DNA from: a virus
Reading direction: 5' to 3' (one strand)
Virus record (IMG/VR): IMGVR_UViG_3300008470_002586
Span: 1-30,779 of that record
Length of the DNA stretch: 30,779 nt
Numbering within the stretch: position 1 is the stretch's first letter; each line of letters starts with the position of its first letter. Positions 1 through 6,667 of the stretch are shown in pieces. A model generated the notes under the pieces. The model saw nothing but the letters and a program-made list of their open reading frames with translations, was not told the origin of the DNA and searched no databases. Made by a program: the position numbers and the translations under genes.

Positions 1-197
1 CACAAAAAGCCCGAATTTCTCAATACTGTGATGTGAGATTTAAGACTCATTATCGGTTGCCCATTTCCTCTTTTCCAACCCTGACTGTGATAGTGTAAAA
101 AATATCCCTCGTGAACCAAAGGGTCGGAGATGCCGAGCAGAATCATCTCATCCTTTACCTGCTGCTCACTCCATTGTGGCGGTGGTCGGTCAAACAT
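1..197 (-). CDS. Partial protein with a replication-protein-like C-terminal motif, cut by the window edge
   Basis: Reading leftward, an ATG at 197 opens a frame that stays open to the window edge, giving 65 codons and no stop. A purine-rich GGACGAGG lies just before the ATG, and the start overlaps the stop of the upstream gene, so the two are translationally coupled. The visible part has a short proline-rich start (FDRPPPQW) and then a segment with GYFLHYHSQGWKRGNGQPI. That resembles the short 'Y..GW..G...I..W' segment near the end of some phage replication or DnaT-like proteins. The resemblance is weak and from memory, so the function stays open. Confidence 0.6.
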   Translation of the reverse strand, partial: MFDRPPPQWSEQQVKDEMILLGISDPLVHEGYFLHYHSQGWKRGNGQPIMSLKSHITVLRNSGFL

Positions 198-441
198 CCT
201 CGTCCTTCAGGGCTTGTGCTTCATCCATTCCTTCGATTGCACAACTGTCATTTTCCGAACCACCCAATAGTTGAGTTTTAAGCATAATGATTTCTTCTTT
301 CAGCCGTTTGTTCTCGGTTCTGAGAAAATCAGATTCGCCATCTCGTGTTCCATTACCTGTTTCAAGTATCCGAAAATCAATGGTGCATCCGCCATCCGGC
401 GTATCTCTTACCTTGTGGCTTAATAATCTCCATCCTGCCAT
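190..441 (-). CDS. Small coiled-coil protein, unknown function (83 aa)
   Basis: The 83-residue protein belongs to the leftward array of small genes. Its middle carries a short coiled-coil segment with the words TENKRLKEE and IIMLKTQ. The same ENKRL(K/R) word appears in neighbours at 846-1025 and 2377-2709 and in the distant gene at 23290-23547, so these proteins share a module. The C-terminus (EAQALKDEDV) is a variant of the ALKGK tail seen along the array, encoded by the DNA junction motif that supplies the next gene's ribosome binding site. No enzymatic motif is visible. Confidence 0.6.
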   Translation of the reverse strand: MAGWRLLSHKVRDTPDGGCTIDFRILETGNGTRDGESDFLRTENKRLKEEIIMLKTQLLGGSENDSCAIEGMDEAQALKDEDV

Positions 442-442
442 T

Positions 443-637
443 TTACTCGCCGCCTTTCAAAACTTGCTTAAAAGCATTAGTTCGCTTGCAATTGCCACAG
501 TTTACATTTCTACGCAAAAACGACCCTTGCTCTTTAGTACGGCCTCCGGTGCATCGAGCAATACCAATATCACAAGCTCGATGATGCAAACCTGCCATAT
601 AATATTCTTGGTAACTGATTAAAAAATGAACTGCCAT
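443..637 (-). CDS. Small cysteine-containing protein, possible zinc finger (64 aa)
   Basis: A 64-residue protein with a CGNC knuckle near the C-terminus, two more single cysteines at about positions 22 and 29, and a double His at 18-19. Together these could bind one zinc ion. It starts with the array's usual AAGGAGAATGAT spacer before the ATG and ends in FKQVLKGGE, a variant of the array's common tail. The function is not recognised. Its place among other small cysteine-rich genes suggests an accessory host-takeover or counter-defence protein, which is inference. Confidence 0.55.
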   Translation of the reverse strand: MAVHFLISYQEYYMAGLHHRACDIGIARCTGGRTKEQGSFLRRNVNCGNCKRTNAFKQVLKGGE

Positions 638-649
638 ATCATTCTCCTT

Positions 650-844
650 TCAGGGCTTCCATTTTTCACAAACACCTTTCACGGATACAGGATTCCATTT
701 TCTGTTTGAACCATCCATAGAATCTAATAAACTGCACCTCAACCACTCGCCAACACCCCGGTCGCAATGCTTGTAACTATAACCACAATTCGAGCAACTT
801 CTTTGCATTTCCGTATAACCAATCGTGATTTTTGCCATATCCAT
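650..844 (-). CDS. Small zinc-finger-like protein (64 aa)
   Basis: The 64-residue protein has a CSNC knuckle at about 17-20, then single cysteines at about 27, 37 and 59, the last within GVCEKWKP. The spacing resembles small phage proteins of the form CxxC...C...C..W.P that probably bind one zinc ion. The ATG at 844 follows AAAGGAAAATGAG. An in-frame ATG two codons later is possible. The gene stops earlier relative to the junction motif than its neighbours. The DNA GCCCTGAAAGGAGAATGAT continues past the TGA as non-coding sequence and still serves as the next ribosome binding site. Confidence 0.55.
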   Translation of the reverse strand: MDMAKITIGYTEMQRSCSNCGYSYKHCDRGVGEWLRCSLLDSMDGSNRKWNPVSVKGVCEKWKP

Positions 845-845
845 C

Positions 846-1025
846 TCATTTTCCTTTCAGGGCTTGCTCGGCAAATCTCCGAGCTTCCATAATCTCAGTT
901 GATTTGCGGATTCTTATTAAGCCCTCTCTCAGCCGCTTGTTCTCGGTTCGGAGTTTGTCATATTCTTGAAAGATGTCTTTTTCTTCGGGCAAAGTCCACA
1001 TCCGCCGCTTATTTCCGTTTGCCAT
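846..1025 (-). CDS. Small coiled-coil protein (59 aa)
   Basis: An ATG at 1025 opens a 59-codon frame ending in TGA at 848-846. The protein is highly charged. It holds RTENKRLREG, close to the RTENKRLKEE of the gene at 190-441, and it ends in AEQALKGK, the clearest copy of the array's shared tail. Both gene junctions carry AAAGG-type binding sites 6 to 9 bases before the ATG. It is very likely real because start, stop, spacing and shared words all fit the array. The function is unknown. Confidence 0.6.
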   Translation of the reverse strand: MANGNKRRMWTLPEEKDIFQEYDKLRTENKRLREGLIRIRKSTEIMEARRFAEQALKGK

Positions 1026-1026
1026 A

Positions 1027-1803
1027 TCATTTACCTTCTTTCAGAGTTTGTCTTAAAATACTTATCAATAACTGCTCTGCCTTCTCATAAGTGGGCTTAG
1101 CTGGTAGAGAACACTTAACAAAGGCCTCATCAAGCAAGTGTTGTAATCTCTCTGCCTCTTGCTCCACTTTTGCAAGTGACCATTCGCCACGTTTAATCTC
1201 TTTGAGTTGTTTGGCATCGTGTCTTGCAACATTGATTTCTCCAGTTGCAAGTGCTTCAATACCCATTCTCAGAAGACGAATCAGATGGGCAGCATTCTTG
1301 CAATCATAACCAAACTGCTTAAATCGTTCTCTGCGTTTTTTGCCTTGATATGCTTGGTTAGTACAAGGGTGAGTCATCCGGTTGAGTTGACCATAAGCAT
1401 AACCACCAAAGCTCTTGTATAGGGCTTTGCTCATAAATAATTCTCGATTAGCAATGAGCTCTTTGCCCCAATCGCTCTGGACAATGTATAAGTTTTGTGG
1501 AAGCCATAGTAAACTCAACACGTTGGGATTAGATTTTAAGAGCAGTCGGAAGTACTTACGAATCTCAAAGAGTGCAAAATCGTACTTGTCAGCAACTCCT
1601 ATTTTCTCTATATGATTCAATGAAGTGAGTCCAAAATAGTGTGCTTCAGGAGCGACGAACACGCCTCCTATGTCTATGTCGTCAATTATATCTCCAGCTG
1701 TGCCGTGTGCTACACTGCCTCTATATCCAGCCAGACCTACATTTGGCCAGATTGCGTATATTGCATCATTTGTCTCAATTGCTGCTTGTAGTTCTTTTGT
1801 CAT
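1027..1803 (-). CDS. Predicted nucleotidyltransferase (DNA polymerase beta superfamily)
   Basis: The 258-residue protein carries the polymerase-beta-type nucleotidyltransferase signature near its N-terminus: GYRGSVAHGT followed by DDIDIGGVF at about 27-49. The Gly-Ser and the D-x-D pair would bind nucleotide and two metal ions. The layout resembles the RlaP-like family of predicted nucleotidyltransferases, some of which occur with RNA repair genes. No RNA ligase is visible here, so the substrate is unknown. A helical C-terminal half follows (KNAAHLIRLLRMG, then LEEA-type helices). It is the only enzyme in the small-gene array and ends in the array's tail (TLKEGK). Family call about 85 percent sure, role unknown. 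Confidence 0.8.
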   Translation of the reverse strand: MTKELQAAIETNDAIYAIWPNVGLAGYRGSVAHGTAGDIIDDIDIGGVFVAPEAHYFGLTSLNHIEKIGVADKYDFALFEIRKYFRLLLKSNPNVLSLLWLPQNLYIVQSDWGKELIANRELFMSKALYKSFGGYAYGQLNRMTHPCTNQAYQGKKRRERFKQFGYDCKNAAHLIRLLRMGIEALATGEINVARHDAKQLKEIKRGEWSLAKVEQEAERLQHLLDEAFVKCSLPAKPTYEKAEQLLISILRQTLKEGK

Positions 1804-1804
1804 A

Positions 1805-2002
1805 TTACTTGCCTTTCAGAATATGTAAACGTTTCTTTTTTCTCCAAGATTTATTCCATTTCCATATCGCTAAAACTAAAAAACGAGAAACATAACCAGT
1901 TTTGCATGCCCCACAAAATATGGTCCATTTATAAGAATGACTTATTTCCGTATAACCATACAAGCCGCAATTGCTACAAGGTTCAAGTTTTCGTTTGTTC
2001 AT
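1805..2002 (-). CDS. Lar-like zinc-ribbon protein (65 aa)
   Basis: A 65-residue protein with two CxxC knuckles: PCSNCG at about 8-13 and FCGACKT at about 29-35. They are followed by an aromatic stretch ending in WKWNKSW. This matches the pattern of Lar-type restriction-alleviation proteins, PCPFCG ... C..C ... A...WN. In Rac-prophage Lar the family modulates type I restriction. That role here is inference from the motif pattern only, since zinc ribbons this small give many look-alikes. The gene sits directly downstream of its coiled-coil neighbour with a GGAGATAAATGAT ribosome site. Confidence 0.6.
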   Translation of the reverse strand: MNKRKLEPCSNCGLYGYTEISHSYKWTIFCGACKTGYVSRFLVLAIWKWNKSWRKKKRLHILKGK

Positions 2003-2003
2003 A

Positions 2004-2375
2004 TCATTTATCTCCTTTCAGAGCTTGCTCTGCTTGGGTAATCAATCCAATATCTTCGCCTAAATTAAAACCTAATGGTATGTTTGCAAATCCACCATCA
2101 CTTTGCTTGGTAAATTTTATACATTGATTTGCAAGTTCTCTTTGCAGTGAACTAATAGTTTTAGCTCTCAGCTGCTTGTTCTCGTCCTTGAGAGCTTTTA
2201 TGTACTCGACAAATCCTACATCTTCGGGGCAAATAGCGCCTTCCGCCTCTTGGAATTCGGCTAACTCTTTTTTCAGCCACTCGTTATTGGTTTTTAGCGA
2301 CCTAAAGTATTCCTCCCTACAATCGCATGCGTTGTGATGAGTTACGCATTGTTTATCACCAATAAAATCACCCAT
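2004..2375 (-). CDS. Coiled-coil protein with Cys/His N-terminus (123 aa)
   Basis: The protein begins with a Cys/His-rich segment (CVTHHNACDC at about 9-18) that could bind a metal. A long charged helix follows, with heptad-like leucines (NNEWLKKELAEFQEAEG, then ALKDENKQLRAK). The C-terminus is AEQALKGDK, the array's shared tail. The combination of a Cys-rich head, a D/ENKxL helix and an AEQAL tail is also the plan of the rightward gene at 23290-23547, so the two are likely distant paralogues. Function unknown. Confidence 0.6.
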   Translation of the reverse strand: MGDFIGDKQCVTHHNACDCREEYFRSLKTNNEWLKKELAEFQEAEGAICPEDVGFVEYIKALKDENKQLRAKTISSLQRELANQCIKFTKQSDGGFANIPLGFNLGEDIGLITQAEQALKGDK

Positions 2376-2376
2376 C

Positions 2377-2709
2377 TCACTTGCCTTTCAGGGTTTGTAT
2401 TCTTTTGTAAATCCATCCCATACCTTCTGAATCGTCGTCGGCAACCTGGTCTTCACCGCAAGATACCGCTTCGATTTCGTCAAGGCAGTCTCTCAGCCGC
2501 TTGTTCTTGTCTTTTGTATCCTGCCACTTTCTTCGTTCTTGACAGCGCTCAGCAGTAAATAATGCCATTTCTCTTGCCTGTACTAAGGTAATGTACTTTT
2601 TGCTTTGCAACCGTTTCAAATCACTAAGCACATCGCCCGTGATAATAAGATTGCCTTCGACATCAAAAGATTCAGTATTCATTTTTTGTATTTTATTGTA
2701 GTCATACAT
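2377..2709 (-). CDS. Small protein with ENKRL-type helix (110 aa)
   Basis: A 110-residue protein with an N-terminal mixed region and a central basic helix (CQERRKWQDTKDKNKRLRD at about 55-73). An acidic loop and the tail YKRIQTLKGK follow. The ATG at 2709 is preceded by GAGGAGAATGAT, a good ribosome site. It shares the KNKRLRD word with other small genes of the array. No catalytic or binding motif is recognised. Confidence 0.6.
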   Translation of the reverse strand: MYDYNKIQKMNTESFDVEGNLIITGDVLSDLKRLQSKKYITLVQAREMALFTAERCQERRKWQDTKDKNKRLRDCLDEIEAVSCGEDQVADDDSEGMGWIYKRIQTLKGK

Positions 2710-2721
2710 ATCATTCTCCTC

Positions 2722-2865
2722 TTAGGATTCAATATCCAGATAGCACCCAAAATGCACTTTCACTTCGTGTGGTTCCGTATGCTTACCATTGGGTACATCG
2801 CATTCAACTACAATTGTAGTATCTGCACCATCTTGCCCACATAGCCAACATTTATCTTCAGCCAT
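2722..2865 (-). CDS. Very small zinc-knuckle protein (47 aa)
   Basis: An ATG at 2865 preceded by AGGAGAAAATGAT opens a 47-codon frame ending in TAA. The protein has CWLCG at positions 6-10, a lone Cys at 22, two His residues, and FGCYLD near the end. A single zinc site is plausible. It is the first gene of the small-gene array downstream of the helicase. Its stop precedes a GAGGAGAATGAT site for the next gene. Function unknown. Confidence 0.55.
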   Translation of the reverse strand: MAEDKCWLCGQDGADTTIVVECDVPNGKHTEPHEVKVHFGCYLDIES

Positions 2866-2993
2866 ATCATTTTCTCCTATTATCCTTGCTTCAACCACTT
2901 CAATTTAACCATTCTACCTATCCTACACCCGTCACAATCGGAGATCTCACTGTGAGGTATACTATGTACCTCATTAAGATTTTTCTTGGATTG
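2866..2993 (-). other. Gap between helicase gene and small-gene array, with short inverted repeat
   Basis: This 128-base gap holds a perfect 6-base inverted repeat (GAGGTA at 2954-2959, TACCTC at 2967-2972, 7-base loop) just beyond the helicase stop. A shorter TCAC/GTGA pair adjoins it. No T-run follows on the minus strand, so it is not a standard terminator. A leader or operator role is possible. Only peptides of under 20 codons fit here. Confidence 0.3.
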
Positions 2994-4385
2994 TTAGCCG
3001 GTTGGTTCATCTTCCCCTTCTTCATTCTGTCTTCTAATTGGCCAGCAGTCTGTACAAAACTGACCTACATCCAGATTGGTACTGAACATACAACCAAAGT
3101 CCTGTGGACCTGAACGATTGGCCAGTACAAATACTCTCATCATTCCCTGTTGAGCCTGCTCATCTGTTTCCGAAAGCGCTAGTACAATATCAACGTTGCC
3201 GAGCTTTCTAATATCCTCTGCAAAGTCCTTTTGGCTTAGCTGTGCCTTCCTTAGAGCAGATCGTACTGCCTGACTAACTGTTATCACAACAATGTTTCTT
3301 TCATCTGCAATACGTTTATGATCTATGTACGCCTGATTTATTCTATCTCTCATAGCTGAAGATTGGCCAAGCGGTAGTTTCATAATCTCAACATAGTCGT
3401 TGATAAGCACGTCTGGAATGAATCCTTCGTATGTTTCAAGGTAATCAAGATATCTGTCAAGTTCCTCCATAGTACAAGTACCCATAGGGTACTTCTTGAT
3501 GATGAGTTGGCCCCCTAGTTTCTTTACTGACTCCCTTGTGTGACTTACTGCTTGTTTGTTGTAGACCGTAGCCGCCTCTTCTTCCCAAACCCTGCTCAAG
3601 CGTCCACTTTCATCTATCTCTTTGTATGTCATTAACTTCGCTTCATCGGCGTTGGTTAACCCACCTAACATCATATCATATCTCTCTTCTACCTCACCTA
3701 GGGTCATTTCGTGTGAGATATGTAGTACCGATTTGCCGGAAAGTAGAGCGTGCATTACCAAGTGGATACACATCCAACTCCTCTTTCCTTTGTAACCACC
3801 CAAAACGCAAATAAGTTGTCCTCTTTTTAGTCCTTTGAGATATCGATCCAGGATGGGGAAACCCGTACCAATAAGTTTTTCTCTTAACTGTAAATCGCCA
3901 TAGTACGTTGGTATATCTTCCTCAAAGTACTTTAGTCCAACACTTTCTTTTGCAATTCCAACGCGTAGCGTTTTTTGCATCAACTCTTTGGCTTGCGTAA
4001 AATTACCATGCTCAGTCAATTTCACAAACTCTATGGCTGCATTTTCAAACTCTCTTGCCTGTACGAAGTTATTGATTCTGCGTATAACATAATCCTGGTT
4101 TGGTTTGGGAAGTTTTTGTAGTTTTTCGAGATACGTTAGATATCTGTCCGTTTCTCTTTCGTCTTTGTTGTAAAGAAAGCGAACGACTTCGTCGTGGAAG
4201 TGATTGTTTGGAGCTTCGTGAAATTGGTCAAAGTACGAGTAACAGATCTTGACTACGTCTTCTGTCACCTGAGATGAGAAGTATTCCGGCTTAATTGTTT
4301 TTCTCGATAACTCCAAAAATCTTGTATCCGTTATAGCCAGCAAAACAAATGAATCCTGTACCCTTTGGGAAATAACTTCAGCCAT
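2994..4385 (-). CDS. Replicative DNA helicase, DnaB type, with altered Walker A
   Basis: The 463-residue protein has DnaB architecture. A helical N-terminal domain (about 1-130) is followed by a RecA-fold ATPase. Visible motifs are the P-loop region GGYKGKRS (196-203), the catalytic-Glu segment HISHEMT (222-228), Walker B VLINDY (326-331), the motif with SQ (371-372), and a C-terminal arginine segment NRSGPQDF. It would unwind the fork ahead of the primase (10243-11190) and polymerase (13832-16288). The P-loop is odd: aligned as GxxxxGK(S/T), the last three residues read K-R-S, so the usual Gly is Lys and the catalytic Lys is Arg. It lies directly downstream of the initiator and DnaA-like genes. 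Family call is firm. Confidence 0.88.
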   Translation of the reverse strand: MAEVISQRVQDSFVLLAITDTRFLELSRKTIKPEYFSSQVTEDVVKICYSYFDQFHEAPNNHFHDEVVRFLYNKDERETDRYLTYLEKLQKLPKPNQDYVIRRINNFVQAREFENAAIEFVKLTEHGNFTQAKELMQKTLRVGIAKESVGLKYFEEDIPTYYGDLQLREKLIGTGFPILDRYLKGLKRGQLICVLGGYKGKRSWMCIHLVMHALLSGKSVLHISHEMTLGEVEERYDMMLGGLTNADEAKLMTYKEIDESGRLSRVWEEEAATVYNKQAVSHTRESVKKLGGQLIIKKYPMGTCTMEELDRYLDYLETYEGFIPDVLINDYVEIMKLPLGQSSAMRDRINQAYIDHKRIADERNIVVITVSQAVRSALRKAQLSQKDFAEDIRKLGNVDIVLALSETDEQAQQGMMRVFVLANRSGPQDFGCMFSTNLDVGQFCTDCWPIRRQNEEGEDEPTG

Positions 4386-4398
4386 CCTTGCTACCCTT

Positions 4399-4863
4399 TT
4401 ATTTTTTGCATCTCCGTTTTACAATTGTATATGCTTCTTCTAATGAACACGTGAAGATTGTAAGGTTTTTTGTGTTGAATTTTCTGCAGGCATATAAGAC
4501 AGACGCGTGATTGCAGCTAAACAACTTTGCTACTTTTACAGATGAAAGTTTAAGTCTGTATCTCAGTACCACCATAACGATTCTTCTGGCGAGGACAATT
4601 CTTCTTTGCTTGATCTTCATATTGAGAATGTCTTCTGGATCGACATCTATACTGCAAGATGCAATCTCTACAAGTGCTGAAAGCTCTTTGGTCCCACCCA
4701 AACCACTTTTAATGTTAAACTTTACCCACGATATGTTATCTTTGGTGTCGTATTCAACGTTTGATACTACGTAGATTTTTCTTATTTTCTTTACAAAGGG
4801 TTCCAATAGCTGTGCTGTACCCTCTATAGCAGCACCTACGGTTATGTGAGTCGATAATTCCAT
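4399..4863 (-). CDS. DnaA domain IV-like DNA-binding protein (no AAA+ domain)
   Basis: The last 70 residues match the DnaA C-terminal DNA-binding domain: a helix with ARRIVMVVLRYRL, then the turn and recognition helix SVKVAKLFSCNHASVLYACRKF. The last part aligns with the DnaA signature DHTTVLHACRKI. The N-terminal part (about 80 residues) is unlike DnaA domains I-III, and no Walker motif is present. The ATG at 4863 is preferred because it sits one base after the upstream stop (TAA-A-ATG); an upstream in-frame start at 4956 would overlap the initiator by 92 bases. Between initiator and helicase, the protein probably helps origin recognition or helicase loading, or represses DnaA-box promoters. 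Those roles are inference. Confidence 0.75.
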   Translation of the reverse strand: MELSTHITVGAAIEGTAQLLEPFVKKIRKIYVVSNVEYDTKDNISWVKFNIKSGLGGTKELSALVEIASCSIDVDPEDILNMKIKQRRIVLARRIVMVVLRYRLKLSSVKVAKLFSCNHASVLYACRKFNTKNLTIFTCSLEEAYTIVKRRCKK

Positions 4864-4864
4864 T

Positions 4865-6043
4865 TTACAATATTCCAATCTCGTCCAGATATTGAGGCAT
4901 CTGTACAGTCCAAAACTTTTCGTTGCATAAGTGTCCAGGGAATAGTGTGTCGCCACGTTTCTTCAGGTTTTTGTCTACACATTTGAAGAGATAATCAATC
5001 CATTTAACTTCAGACCACATAACCCGTGAACTTAAAGGGTTTTTTGGTTCAATTATCTTTGGGATTGGATGTTTTCTCACTTCGTAGAACTGAATCATCA
5101 AGTTGGTTGCCTTGTTAAACTTTCCCATATCTGTATCATCTGGTTTGAATCTGGGGCTTCTTATGAATCTTCTGTATGACTTCACTAACTCCTCTGTGAG
5201 TTTGGGGTTGTTTGATTTTTCGTAGGTAGGTGACCTGGTAGATGTTTTGCCATTTCCTTTCTCCACCTCCATTGCATCACAAAGTTTACTAAACTGTTTT
5301 CTTAGTTTGGAAGTTGAGATGATATTCTTCTGCCAGAAGGATTCTTTCTGACACCATTCTATCACATCGAGGACAAGTTCTGGATCTCTCTTGTCGATTC
5401 GGAGTAGATGGTCCATATCAACGCACCAGTCTTGAATCTGTTTCTGGTAGACTACTTTGTTTCCAACAATCTTTGGGAAATAGGTTGGTCTTCTCTCGAG
5501 GATAAGATCGAGTAAGATTTGTGTGAGTCGATACTCAAGAGAATTAACATCAAAGAGTTTTTTGGTAGAAATATTGTCCTTAGGATGTTTAGATATACCC
5601 CCAACGTCAGTTGGGGGTATATTACTATTATCTTTTATATTACTAGTATATATACCTTGGTCATTTCGCCAAGGGGTATTGGTCATTTCGCCAATACCCC
5701 CCTTGGTCCCACGACCAATACCCCCCTCAGCTATGGATAGTATGATCTTACGGTTACCAAGCTTATCTATCATTGTTTTGATGTGTTTATACTTTTCGAG
5801 AGCTGCAATCCATTTACTTACAGTTGTTTTGTGTGCTTCAAATGGTTTTGCGAGATATTCGTTTGTTGCCCAACAAAACCCCTCCCTTCTACACAGCGAA
5901 GTTATTATACCGTAAAGCAATTTTGCTTTGGTTGGTAGACGCTTGTCATACATTATGTTGCCCGGGATGATAACAAAGTAGCTTGGTTTTGGATCTAACT
6001 CTGGATTGCTATCTTCTTTTCTCTCTTTAGGTTTCGTGTCCAT
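4865..6043 (-). CDS. Phage replication initiator (replisome organizer) with N-terminal winged helix
   Basis: Residues about 20-110 form a helix-turn-helix domain of the kind found in phage replisome organizers. Key words are YFVIIPGNIMYDKRL, KAKLLYGIITSLC, and TNEYLAKPFEAHKTTVSKWI. A glycine- and asparagine-rich linker (about 110-170) follows. It is encoded by the repeats, AT-rich stretch and hairpin listed separately. The helical C-terminal region probably contacts helicase or loader. Initiators with the origin inside the linker-coding part are well known, as in lambda O. The ATG at 6043 has a GAGAAAA site; a GTG at 6064 is the alternative start. The DnaA-like and DnaB genes lie immediately downstream. 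Confidence 0.78.
   Translation of the reverse strand: MDTKPKERKEDSNPELDPKPSYFVIIPGNIMYDKRLPTKAKLLYGIITSLCRREGFCWATNEYLAKPFEAHKTTVSKWIAALEKYKHIKTMIDKLGNRKIILSIAEGGIGRGTKGGIGEMTNTPWRNDQGIYTSNIKDNSNIPPTDVGGISKHPKDNISTKKLFDVNSLEYRLTQILLDLILERRPTYFPKIVGNKVVYQKQIQDWCVDMDHLLRIDKRDPELVLDVIEWCQKESFWQKNIISTSKLRKQFSKLCDAMEVEKGNGKTSTRSPTYEKSNNPKLTEELVKSYRRFIRSPRFKPDDTDMGKFNKATNLMIQFYEVRKHPIPKIIEPKNPLSSRVMWSEVKWIDYLFKCVDKNLKKRGDTLFPGHLCNEKFWTVQMPQYLDEIGIL
5592..5621. repeat. 13-bp perfect hairpin inside the initiator gene
   Basis: Arms at 5592-5604 and 5609-5621 (ATATACCCCCAAC and its exact complement) enclose the 4-base loop GTCA. The stem borders an AT-rich stretch on one side. Its CCCCCAAC/GTTGGGGG core repeats the CCCCC-TTGG words of the nearby iterons. 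In a coding region such a perfect stem is unlikely by chance. It is most simply read as part of the origin. Confidence 0.75.
5592..5720. other. Putative replication origin with iterons and AT-rich unwinding region
   Basis: Three parts lie side by side within the initiator linker-coding sequence: a 13-bp hairpin (5592-5621), a strongly AT-rich stretch (5617-5654) with TATATTAC and TAGTATATATA, and three palindrome-ended 16-mers. The repeats are TTGGTCATTTCGCCAA at 5657-5672 and again at 5679-5694, then TTGGTCCCACGACCAA at 5703-5718. GGGGTA or TACCCCC blocks separate them. Two exact repeats at a 22-base step put binding sites on one DNA face. This is the layout of an initiator-bound origin (iterons plus unwinding element). 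Its activity is inference. Confidence 0.7.
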
Positions 6044-6119
6044 ATTCGTTTTCTCTATTCTCACCCATTTCTTACTTTTTCTTTCTGTTTAGTAAGATAC
6101 TTATCTTTAAGAGCCAAAC

Positions 6120-6452
6120 TTATCTTCCTTCGAATTTGGGAAAAGTGTACATATACTCACCCTTGAGGGGATCCCAGATGCCCATTATAAACGATTTGGT
6201 GTTGGGATCATAAATACACTTCAAAAACCCATTATCATAGAGCTCTTCGGTTAATTCTATAGTTTTCTCTAATCCAAAGCTCTGTACATTAGAGTGTTCT
6301 TTGGCGTAGTTTTGAGCAAAACTCAGAATAAGTTCGTCCATAATTTGAGATGGTTCAGGATGATTTTCTCTCAATTTTGCTAAAGATATCTTAGGTTTGG
6401 GTGGTAGAAAAGCTTTGTTTCCGGCGTTAAAGTCTACCATTTTCGTTCTCAT
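6120..6452 (-). CDS. Hypothetical protein, first gene of the leftward operon (110 aa)
   Basis: A 110-residue protein with a basic, proline-containing start (FLPPKPKISLAKLRENHPEP) and two predicted helices. A C-terminal strand-rich part follows (FIMGIWDPLKGEYMYTFPKF). There is no family I recognise. The ATG at 6452 lies only six bases after a T6 run that follows a strong hairpin. An in-frame ATG at 6440 is an alternative; neither has a strong ribosome site. As first gene ahead of the initiator it could regulate replication, which is inference. Confidence 0.55.
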   Translation of the reverse strand: MRTKMVDFNAGNKAFLPPKPKISLAKLRENHPEPSQIMDELILSFAQNYAKEHSNVQSFGLEKTIELTEELYDNGFLKCIYDPNTKSFIMGIWDPLKGEYMYTFPKFEGR

Positions 6453-6461
6453 TCAAATAAA

Positions 6462-6528
6462 AAACCGTCGGGGAGTGGAAAGACTGGCGAGAACCAGTGG
6501 GAGGAGTAGAAATGTTCCCCGACGGTTT
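6462..6528 (-). ncRNA. Nested leader hairpin followed by T6 on the minus strand
   Basis: Arms AAACCGTCGGGGA (6462-6474) and TCCCCGACGGTTT (6516-6528) pair perfectly over 13 bases. The 41-base loop holds a second stem, ACTGG/CCAGT at 6483-6498. Read leftward, the 3' arm runs straight into TTTTTT, the form of an intrinsic terminator, just before the first leftward gene. Placed between promoter and gene it could act as an attenuator or a structured leader. Read rightward, GGAGGAG and an ATG lie in the loop and could be masked. Confidence 0.55.
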
Positions 6529-6544
6529 CTGTTCCATAGTTAAG

Positions 6545-6572
6545 TTTATAATATATCTTGTCTGTTCGACAA
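6545..6572 (-). promoter_or_regulatory. Candidate leftward sigma70-type promoter
   Basis: On the minus strand TTGTCG (6572-6567) and TATAAA (6550-6545) are 16 bases apart. Transcription would start near 6538 and run through the nested hairpin into the leftward operon. The -35 overlaps one arm of the TTGTC/GACAA inverted repeat, so a repressor bound there would block it. The assignment rests on consensus match only. Confidence 0.4.
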
Positions 6573-6638
6573 ATACTTTTCCACAATGTTATTATACATT
6601 CAACATACAAAAAAACTTAAAATTCTTGTATTTTTTTC

Positions 6639-6667
6639 TTGATTATTTTGGGACCATCTCTTATACT
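6639..6667 (+). promoter_or_regulatory. Candidate rightward sigma70-type promoter
   Basis: TTGATT (6639-6644) and TATACT (6662-6667) are exactly 17 bases apart in an AT-rich stretch. They lie 20 bases before the ATG at 6688, which follows GGAG. This is the best-formed promoter in the divergent region and would drive the small gene at 6688 and the sigma-like gene. Confidence 0.55.

Noticed and set aside
5657-5718. CRISPR-like array in the 16-mer repeats
   Set aside because: Only three short repeats with 6-8 base spacers; spacing and position fit iterons, not CRISPR.
5519-5915. Rightward frames opposite the initiator
   Set aside because: Shadows of the initiator gene; they read through the iterons and hairpin.
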